From Anaerolineae bacterium (GTDB lineage: Bacteria; Chloroflexota; Anaerolineae; B4-G1; DUEL01), in the NCBI GenBank assembly GCA_029932895.1, contig JAOZPF010000014.1, positions 1 to 17,160 on the forward strand: a stretch of 17,160 nucleotides of DNA. Reading direction: 5' to 3'. Shown here one piece after another: positions 1 to 6,800 of this stretch. The notes beneath the pieces were generated by a model that did no database searches, was not told the DNA's origin, and saw only the letters and a program-made list of their open reading frames with translations. Position 1 is the stretch's first letter, and every line of letters starts with the position of its first letter. A program made the position numbers and the translations under genes.

Positions 1-1
1 C

Positions 2-1246
2 GTGCCCGAACATCCCATCTGGCTCACCGAGACCGGCGTGCCGGTGTGGGACGATGCCCCTGACCCCACCAAGTATGACTATGCTGCCACCCAGCAGGAG
101 GCCGCCGCTTACGTGATCCAGTCCTACGCCAACAGTTGGGCCGCTGGCGTGGAACGGTATTTCTTCTTCCGCACCAATGACGCGGAGATGACCGAGTACT
201 TTGGTCTTGTCCGCAACGACCACTCCCTCCGCCCCGCCTATGTCGCCTACCAGGTCGCCACCACCTACATGGTCACGCCCACAATGTCCACACGCTGGAC
301 CTATGGCAATGGCGTGCGGCGGGTGACGCTGTGGGGCACCCCCCGGGGCAAGCTGAGCGTGCTGTGGAACACAACTCCCGCCACTCTCCCGTTCGGCTAT
401 GAAGCCACCCTCCCCACCGCCACCCTGATCGACCGCTGGGGCGTCACCCAGACCATCGTCGCCACCGGGGGAGTCTACTCCCTCACCCTGCCGGGGGCCA
501 CCGCTAATCTAGTCAGCAACCCCAACGACTATTTCATCGGCGGGGAGCCGTATCTGGTGCTGGAGCGAGATACCACACCGCCCACCATCACCATCACCTC
601 ACTTCCCTCTACCACCTATGCTTACACCATCCCGGTCTCTTGGGCCAGCGGCGACGACGCGGCGGGGGTGTGGGGGGTGGACGTACAGGTGCGGGAGGGA
701 GCCACCGGCTCCTGGGCCGACTGGCTCTCCTTCGCCGAGACCGCCGGAGAGACAGCGGCTGGCTACGCCGCGGTCGAGCACGGCAAGAGCTACTGCTTTC
801 GCGCCCGGTCGTGGGACAGGGCGGGGAACATCAGCGCGTGGAGCGCCGAAGACGCGGCCTGCACGATGGTGAATCTGGAGCGGGAGATACAGTTTGAGCT
901 GGCGGCTGTCTATGGGGACGAGAACGAGAACGGGCTGTGGGACACGGGGGAGATATCGCTGACTCAGGCATCGTTCAGCCTGCTGGACGCAACGGGGACA
1001 GAGGTCGTCACACCAGCGGTTGGCTCTTCCTGGGAGTTTACAGCGACACTAACAGCCGGGGAGTACACCCTGCGAGTCGTGCCTGAAGGCTGGTGGTCGC
1101 CGGCGGCGGCGTGGTTGCCCCGCTGGCTGCCGGTCACCATCGATCCGGGGCTGGGGGTTCAGCAGATCAGCCTAGAGGTGGGTCTATCCCCTCGCCGCGC
1201 CAGCTCCCTCTTGCCTCTCCTTCTACATGGCTACCCGGCCAATTGA
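2..1246 (+). CDS. Secreted glycoside-hydrolase-like protein with C-terminal Ig/FnIII-like and SdrD-B-like modules (5' partial)
   Basis: The reading frame is open to the left edge; the GTG at position 2 is probably an internal Val codon, so only the C-terminal 414 residues are seen. Residues 1-90 resemble the end of a clan GH-A TIM barrel: WLTETG carries a Glu (residue 10) in the place of the strand-7 nucleophile, followed by an aromatic strand (YFFFRTND, residues 53-60) and a helix ending near residue 90. Residues ~195-290 form a fibronectin-III/Ig-like domain starting TPPTITI. Residues ~295-395 look like an SdrD-B or carboxypeptidase-regulatory-like fold with an Asp/Asn-rich turn (GDENENGLWDTGE) that may bind calcium. 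The last residues contain LLPLLLHGY, a hydrophobic motif also present in the large secreted protein at the other end of the window. Substrate cannot be predicted. The stop overlaps the end of the convergent small membrane gene by 16 bases. The hydrolase assignment is inferred from a short stretch. Confidence 0.7.
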   Translation: MPEHPIWLTETGVPVWDDAPDPTKYDYAATQQEAAAYVIQSYANSWAAGVERYFFFRTNDAEMTEYFGLVRNDHSLRPAYVAYQVATTYMVTPTMSTRWTYGNGVRRVTLWGTPRGKLSVLWNTTPATLPFGYEATLPTATLIDRWGVTQTIVATGGVYSLTLPGATANLVSNPNDYFIGGEPYLVLERDTTPPTITITSLPSTTYAYTIPVSWASGDDAAGVWGVDVQVREGATGSWADWLSFAETAGETAAGYAAVEHGKSYCFRARSWDRAGNISAWSAEDAACTMVNLEREIQFELAAVYGDENENGLWDTGEISLTQASFSLLDATGTEVVTPAVGSSWEFTATLTAGEYTLRVVPEGWWSPAAAWLPRWLPVTIDPGLGVQQISLEVGLSPRRASSLLPLLLHGYPAN

Positions 1247-1494
1247 GCCTGCGTGCGCCCTCGCCGTCGCAGAAGGATCACCGTCACCACACCAGCCACG
1301 GAGAGGGCCGAGCCCAGCGCCGCAGCTCCGACCACCAGGCGGCGGCGAATCCGCCGCCCCGCCCTTTGCTGTCGGCGGGAGGCTTCTACCAGTTCTTGCC
1401 CCAGGCTGCGTACAAAGGCCGCCGAAGGCTCCACTGGCACCATAACCTGCTTCAACTGATCGGCTAGATCTGTCATCGCCGGCTGACTAACCAT
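1231..1494 (-). CDS. Small one-TM protein, candidate anti-sigma factor for the adjacent ECF sigma
   Basis: This 87-residue protein has a charged N-terminal part (~45 residues), an Arg-rich stretch (RRQQRAGRRIRRR) and one strong membrane helix (VVGAAALGSALSVAGVVTVI), then a short basic tail. The Arg cluster before the helix suggests a cytoplasmic N-terminus. I chose ATG at 1494 because GGAGG lies eight bases upstream; a GTG at 1503 would sit directly on that GGAGG. The start overlaps the sigma factor stop (ATGGTTAG), so translation is probably coupled. Position and topology fit an anti-sigma factor, but there is no HxxxCxxC zinc motif of the ZAS family and the cytoplasmic part is very short. 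The anti-sigma role is inference from context. An alternative is a membrane anchor or accessory protein of unknown function. Confidence 0.7.
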   Translation of the reverse strand: MVSQPAMTDLADQLKQVMVPVEPSAAFVRSLGQELVEASRRQQRAGRRIRRRLVVGAAALGSALSVAGVVTVILLRRRGRTQAQLAG

Positions 1495-2062
1495 CCCTTC
1501 CACCTCCCCCTCCTGCCGTCTCCTCCAACGCCAGTTGCTCCCGCAGGGCCACCAGTGTGCGGTGGTAGAGGGACTTGACCGCCCCTTCCGTTCGCCCTAT
1601 CAGCGCGCCGATCTCGGCGTTCGACATACCTTCCACAAACTTGAATATCAACAACTCTTGCCGTTCCGGAGGCAAGCGGCGCACCGCGCTCAACAGCCAT
1701 GCCTGCTGCTCCCGTCGCTCGGCCTCCTCGTGCGGCCCCCAATCCGCCGTCGCCACCGTCGCCACCGCGTCCAGCCCCACCACCGGCCTCCGGCTACGGT
1801 CCCGCAGCCAGTTCGCCACCGTATTGTGGGCGATGCGATAAAGCCAGGCCCCAAACGGAAGTCCCCGCTCCTCATAACGCGGCAGTGCCTTCAGGGCCCG
1901 ATAGAACGTCCGTGCCGCGAGGTCCTCCGCATCATGCACATCGCCCGTCCGGTAATAGTGATAGCGATAGATCTTGGCAACGTACCGCTCATAGAGAGCA
2001 CCGAACGCTTCCGGGTCCTCTTGAGCTTGGGCAACTAGTTCTGCATCCGATGGATGTTTCAT
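1487..2062 (-). CDS. ECF-type RNA polymerase sigma factor
   Basis: A 191-residue sigma70-family protein of extracytoplasmic-function size. Residues ~8-88 are region 2, with ALYERYVAKIYRY, the DAEDLAARTFYRAL stretch typical of region 2.2/2.3, and PFGAWLYRIAHNTVANWLRDR for region 2.4. A linker of about 35 residues follows. Residues ~122-176 are region 4 with a helix-turn-helix (MSNAEIGALIGRTEGAVKSL) preceded by LPPERQELL. It would direct core polymerase to a small regulon. No strong ribosome binding site is seen before the ATG at 2062. The gene lies 70 bases downstream of the TPR gene on the same strand, and its stop overlaps the start of the one-TM protein, its likely antagonist. The tail ends in a Gly-rich run (GGGGGRDG). 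The family assignment is secure; the regulon is unknown. Confidence 0.93.
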   Translation of the reverse strand: MKHPSDAELVAQAQEDPEAFGALYERYVAKIYRYHYYRTGDVHDAEDLAARTFYRALKALPRYEERGLPFGAWLYRIAHNTVANWLRDRSRRPVVGLDAVATVATADWGPHEEAERREQQAWLLSAVRRLPPERQELLIFKFVEGMSNAEIGALIGRTEGAVKSLYHRTLVALREQLALEETAGGGGGRDG

Positions 2063-2084
2063 CTATAACAACACCGCAATGGTT

Positions 2085-2118
2085 TCGCGCGTTACGCGCG
2101 AGTACAGAGTGGTACAGA
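2085..2118. promoter_or_regulatory. Inverted repeat plus direct repeat in the TPR-sigma intergenic gap
   Basis: The 70-base gap holds a perfect 7-bp inverted repeat, TCGCGCG-TTA-CGCGCGA (2085-2101). Immediately beside it are two copies of GTACAGA (2102-2108 and 2112-2118) spaced ten bases apart, about one helical turn. There is no T-run after the hairpin on either strand, so a simple terminator is unlikely. It may be an operator or an mRNA structure that sets sigma factor levels relative to the TPR protein. Confidence 0.4.
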
Positions 2119-2132
2119 CAGCCACAGGGCGG

Positions 2133-3440
2133 CTATTCCGCTCGTTCCAGGACAGCCCGTACCTCCGGCTGCTCCAGAAAGCGGGCGCGGACCTGAGGAT
2201 CGGTCAACGGATCGACGGTCTGCTTGATGAAATCCGCGGCGATGCGAAAGTGGACCTGGGCGACTGCGGGGTCGTCGATGGAGCGTCCCAGGGCAGCGTG
2301 CAGTTGCCAGAGGAGCATTCGGGTAGTAGCGGCGTGGGCATCCCGCAGCGCGTCTTGGAAAACCGCCTGCGCTTGGTCCCGCTCCCCGCAGGCCAGGTGG
2401 ATACGCCCACGCAGGTACTTGGCCCGCGCCATATGAAGCTCACTCCGCACCGCCTCAGCCTCGGCAGCCAGTTCGTTGACTATCGTCATCGCTCGCGCCA
2501 CATCTCCCTGGCGCAAGAGCGCATCGCCCAGACTGTAGAGCGCCTGCAGCACAAAGTCCTTGTCGCCCAACTCGCGCGCTCGGGAGAGCGCCTGATTCAG
2601 CGCGATCATCGCCTCGCTGTAACGGCCCATGAGCAGCAGGTCGACGCCGATGTTGCGTGTGATATCAACTCCGATGCGTTCCGCTCCCGCTCTGGTGGCC
2701 ACACCGATGGCTTCCTCGTGGTAATGAAGCGCCCGCTCCAGGTCGCGCAACTCCTGGTACACCTCGCCCAAATCGTTCAACACGGCCGACACGCGGTGGT
2801 CGTCCCCCACAGTCCGGAAGCAGTTCAGCGCCTCCTCATAGGCCGTGACCGCTTCGTCCAACCGCCCGGCAAAGTGATGGGCGATCCCCAGGCTGATGAG
2901 CACGCGGCCGAGTTCGTATACATCGGGAACCCGTTGGAGAATTGTGCGGGCCTGGAGGAGCGCCGGCACCGCCTCGTCCAAGCGGCCCTGCTTCCAGAAG
3001 AGCGTTCCCAAACCGCTCCAACTACGGACCGCTTGCAGGTCATACCCACCGCTCTGCGCCTCCTCCAGCGCCATCCGGTAGCCATCCTCGGCAGCCGCAT
3101 ATTCCCCGGTGCCAGAGTAGCACTCGGCGATACCAACCAACGCCGCGGTTCGCTGCTCCGGGCCAGGCGCTTCCGAGCGTACTTTTTGAAAATCGGCCAG
3201 AGCCGCATAGTCACCTTTCAGTTCACGCGCCCGTCCCCGCTCCAGCAGCAGGCTGAAGCGAACCTCTTCCCGCTCAGGGGAAGGGGACGCCTGTTCGAGC
3301 CGAGCTAGTCCCTCGTCCGCCAAGTCCACCGCCTGCTGGTACTCCCCGCCGACGATTGCCTCACACACCTCCGACAGCTTCTGGCGGGCCTGCGCCAACA
3401 CAGAACGTCCGGCTCTCGATCGATTCTCTCCAGCCCTCAT
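2133..3440 (-). CDS. TPR-repeat protein heading the sigma factor operon
   Basis: A 435-residue soluble protein made almost wholly of tetratricopeptide repeats. Helix pairs with the small-residue pattern recur from about residue 20 to 345, for example GIAHHFAGRLDEAVTAYEEAL and DLGEVYQELRDLERALHYHEEA. No enzymatic or DNA-binding domain, signal peptide or membrane helix is visible. The C-terminus (DPQVRARFLEQPEVRAVLE) resembles the tail seen on large ATPase-TPR regulators, and a looser version (EDLRRSYLERVSVNRDVIAAY) closes the divergent cyclase. This protein therefore looks like a detached TPR half of such a regulator. The ATG at 3440 has GGAG five bases upstream and lies about 36 bases from the likely transcription start of a strong promoter. 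The role is probably protein-protein scaffolding or sensing, perhaps linked to the downstream sigma factor. That link is inferred from gene order only. Confidence 0.88.
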   Translation of the reverse strand: MRAGENRSRAGRSVLAQARQKLSEVCEAIVGGEYQQAVDLADEGLARLEQASPSPEREEVRFSLLLERGRARELKGDYAALADFQKVRSEAPGPEQRTAALVGIAECYSGTGEYAAAEDGYRMALEEAQSGGYDLQAVRSWSGLGTLFWKQGRLDEAVPALLQARTILQRVPDVYELGRVLISLGIAHHFAGRLDEAVTAYEEALNCFRTVGDDHRVSAVLNDLGEVYQELRDLERALHYHEEAIGVATRAGAERIGVDITRNIGVDLLLMGRYSEAMIALNQALSRARELGDKDFVLQALYSLGDALLRQGDVARAMTIVNELAAEAEAVRSELHMARAKYLRGRIHLACGERDQAQAVFQDALRDAHAATTRMLLWQLHAALGRSIDDPAVAQVHFRIAADFIKQTVDPLTDPQVRARFLEQPEVRAVLERAE

Positions 3441-3482
3441 CTGAACTCCAGGTCTATGTTCACAATATCCCCAGTGACGCTG

Positions 3483-3511
3483 ATTATATCCCCATTGCCC
3501 TCCTCCGTCAA
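3483..3511 (-). promoter_or_regulatory. Sigma70-type promoter of the TPR-sigma-TM operon
   Basis: On the minus strand TTGACG (3511-3506) is followed after exactly 17 bases by a perfect TATAAT (3488-3483). The expected transcript start near 3476 gives a leader of about 36 bases containing the GGAG ribosome binding site of the TPR gene. This is the best promoter match in the window. Confidence 0.75.
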
Positions 3512-3603
3512 TTCGGGTATGTTCCGGGGGGCGTTTCAGTTTTGGGACGGGTTGCCCGGCAGAGGCAAGTACGACGTGAAACGCACCCGCAGGCCGGGGC
3601 CGC

Positions 3604-3632
3604 TTGTCAAATCCTCAATTCCGAGCTATTCT
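3604..3632 (+). promoter_or_regulatory. Possible promoter of the sAC-like cyclase gene
   Basis: TTGTCA (3604-3609) and TATTCT (3627-3632) are separated by 17 bases on the plus strand. It would leave a leader of about 230 bases before the cyclase start. The match is moderate (5/6 and 4/6), and no better candidate was found in the divergent gap 3441-3867, which otherwise holds no convincing gene. Confidence 0.35.
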
Positions 3633-3752
3633 TAACCGAAAGAGTCGATTCCCATTCTCTCCATCGCCGTGTCCCCTAGCGGCGGGAGGGCAACGGTGGA
3701 CGACCCGACCCTTATCTTGCCGACGACCAAGTCTATGACACGGATATCATTC

Positions 3753-3781
3753 CGACCGCGGGGGAAAGCGCAAGGCGGTCG
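3753..3781 (+). other. Stem-loop in the leader of the sAC-like cyclase
   Basis: CGACCGC (3753-3759) and GCGGTCG (3775-3781) are perfect 7-bp arms around a 15-base loop, about 86 bases before the cyclase start. It may be an operator or a leader structure; there is no direct evidence for function. Confidence 0.25.
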
Positions 3782-3867
3782 ACGCGCCCCGGTGAGCCGC
3801 GAACGATAAAGCATAGTTTTGGCCAACCAGAGCAAGGACGTATGGACCGCCGTCAGGAGAGTTGATC

Positions 3868-6800
3868 ATGGACCTGGATACGCTGAGCAGTTACCTGCCT
3901 CACCCCATAGCCACCCGCATCCTGGAAGCGCCAGAGCGCCCTCTACTGGGTTGGAGTGACTGGTTTGAGGCCGCCGTCCTTTTTGCCGACATCAGCGATT
4001 TCACACCTCTCTCCGAGGCTCTCGGTCTTGTTGGCCCTCACGGCACCGAGGAGCTTACTCACATCCTCAACGACACCTTCACTCCCCTCATCGAGCACAC
4101 CCATCACTGGGGTGGTGTCGTCGGCAAGTTTGCCGGAGACGCTTTCACTGCTCTATTCAGCGGCTCTGATTCCCTTCTGCGGGCCCTCTCCTGTGCCCTT
4201 GGCCTGCGCCACTATGTCCTCGCCCACACCGTGCGCCACACCCGCGCTGGCGATTTTGCCATTGGGATGAAGTTTGGCCTCGCCGCCGGCCGCGTTCTGG
4301 CGACCACGGTCGGCACCGAACGCCGCGCCGAGTTCGTCTTTGCCGGCCCTCCCCTCGTCGATGCTGGAGCGGCCCAGAATCTCGCCTCCTCCGGCGAGGT
4401 CGTCCTCCACCCCACCATTCTGCGCCGCCTTCCCACCGGCGCCGCCGACCTCCAACCTATCCCTGGCGATCACGCCGTCCTCCACAACCTGCACCTCCAG
4501 GTTCCCCCCAGCCCCCTGCCTCCCCTCCCCCCTTGTCCCAACCCAGACGCCGCAGCCAGGGCGTTCCGCCCCTTCCTTCCCCAGCCCGTCTACGAGCAGC
4601 TCGACGCTGGCAGCGCCGCCTTTGTCAACGAGCACCGGCGCGTCACCGCCCTCTTTGTTCGCTTCGACGGGATCGACTATGGGACACCCAATGGCGCCGC
4701 TCTCTTGAACCGATACTCCCAACAAGCCATCGAGGTTGCCAACCGCTTTGGCGGCTATATGCGGCAGATACTTGTCGGTGAGAAGGGCAGCCAAGCAGTC
4801 ATTCTCTTTGGCGCTCCCATCACCCACGAGAACAATGAGGAGCGGGCGCTCCTCTGCGCCCTCGCCCTGCAAGAACACGCGGCAGAGATGAACTGGATCG
4901 TCGAACAGCACATCGGCGTCAACACCGGGCGGGTCTTTGTCGGCAATGTCGGCTCTGCACGCCGCCGCGAGTACACCGCCATCGGCGACGGCATCAACTT
5001 GGCTGCCCGACTGATGCAGAACGGTCCCCCCAACAGCGTCCTCGTCGGAGAGACGACCTACCAGGCCACCCACAGACGCTTTGCTTTCCAGCCAGCCATC
5101 AGAATCAAGGTCAAGGGGAAAGCGCAGGCCATCACCACACACAGCCTGATCGGCAAGGCACCAAGCTCTTCCATCAGACTCCAGGAGCCGCACTACAAGC
5201 TGCCAATGGTCGGGCGGCGGCAGGAGCTGGCTCGCTTGGAAAAGCTGCTGATACAGGTGGCCCAAAGCGGCCACGGTCAGACGGTCGGCATCACCGCCGA
5301 GGCCGGGATGGGCAAGAGCCGCCTCGCCGCCGAGGTCATCAGCCGCGCCCTCGACCTGGGCTTTCGCGGAATGGGTGGAAATGGCCTCAGCCATGGCACA
5401 ACCACTCCCTACCTGGTCTGGCGTCCTATACTGCGCGGCCTCCTCGAACTGGACGACCGGCCTTTCACGGCCCAGATAGAGACGGTCAGCGATTATCTCT
5501 CCGCAATCCACCCCGACCTCGCCGGGCGGCTGCCTCTCCTGGGAGACGTGCTGGGTCTGGACATCCCCGACAACGAGCTTACCGCCACCTTTGACGCCAG
5601 GCTCCGTCGCGAGAGCCTCTCTGCTCTCATCATCGACCTGATCCGCCACCAGGCTGCCTCCGCTCCTCTGCTTCTGGTACTGGAGGATGCCCACTGGCTG
5701 GACGATCTCTCCCGTGACCTGGCCCGTGCTGTTGGTCGCGTCATCGGCACTGCCCCAGAGAACATGCCCGTCCTTTTCCTCACCGTCTACCGTCCGCCCG
5801 AGATCAAGCAGCAGGCAGAGCTCTGGGCCACCCCGCCGCCAGCCTTTACCGAGTTCCGCCTCGGTCCCTTCTCTCACGATGAGACCGCCGAGCTGGTCCG
5901 CCTCAAGCTCACCGGCCAGGCACTGCCAGCGGACATCGTGAAGCAGGTCGAAGCGCGAGCGCAGGGCAATCCCTTCTTCATCGACGAGTTTCTCAACCTG
6001 GTCCAAGATCGCGGCATCGACTTGGACGACCCCGCCGCTCTAGCCAGCCTGGAAGTCCCCGACTCGCTCCAGAGCCTCATCGTCAGCCGGGTGGACCAGT
6101 TGAACGAGAGCGAAAAGATGACTATCCGCGTTGCCAGCGTCATTGGCCGCCTTTTCCGCGCCCGCTGGCTCCTCGCCATATACCCTGGCGAGATGCGGGA
6201 GGAACTGCTGCGCAGTCAACTGGCTCACCTGGACGGAGTGGAGCTAGTGCTGCTGGATCAGCCGGACCCAGAGCTGGAGTATCTCTTTAAGCACGCCATC
6301 ACTCACGAGGTGATCTACCAGACATTGTCATTTGCCAACCGGAGAATGCTCCACGCGCGGGTAGCCGCGCACATTGAGGAGAATTACGCCGGAGCACTGG
6401 AGGCCTGGTACGGCATCCTGGCTTACCACTATCGGCAGGCCGAGCAGGCAGGGAAAGAGTTCGAGTACACCCGGCTGGCGGCGGAACAGGCAGCTCACCA
6501 GTACGCCGCCCGCCAAGCGGTCACGTCATACGGTCGGGCCATCGAACTGGGGGAACAGCACAACCTGTGCACGTCCGAGGCCCTGTTCGATATGTATGTT
6601 GCCCACTATGAGCAGAACAGCATCCTCGGCGAGGACAAGCGGATGCTGAAAGATGCAGAGCGTCTGATGGAACTGGCCGCGGAACTGGACCCACACCAAC
6701 AGGCAGTGGCGCGGATCAAGATGGGGAACGCTCTGTGGCACGTCGGTCGCTTGGCTGAAGCGGTCGCCCTCTATGAACAGGCAGCCGAATTGGCCCGACA

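Noticed and set aside
2079..3308. 409-codon open frame on the plus strand over the TPR gene
   Set aside because: The minus-strand frame has TPR periodicity, a good ribosome binding site and a near-perfect promoter; the plus-strand translation shows none.
3455..3470. CRP-like half site (TGTGA) near the TPR promoter
   Set aside because: There is no matching TCACA half at the right spacing.
3356..3679. 107-codon frame reading out of the TPR gene into the divergent gap
   Set aside because: It crosses the strong minus-strand promoter and has no ribosome binding site or domain.
3842..3865. Seven-residue leader-like frame just before the cyclase start
   Set aside because: It is too short, has no ribosome binding site of its own, and is most simply chance.
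4153..6006. 617-codon open frame on the minus strand inside the sAC-like cyclase gene
   Set aside because: It lies fully antisense to a gene with clear cyclase and ATPase motifs; its translation is low-complexity and has no recognisable domain. Long antisense frames are expected at this GC content.
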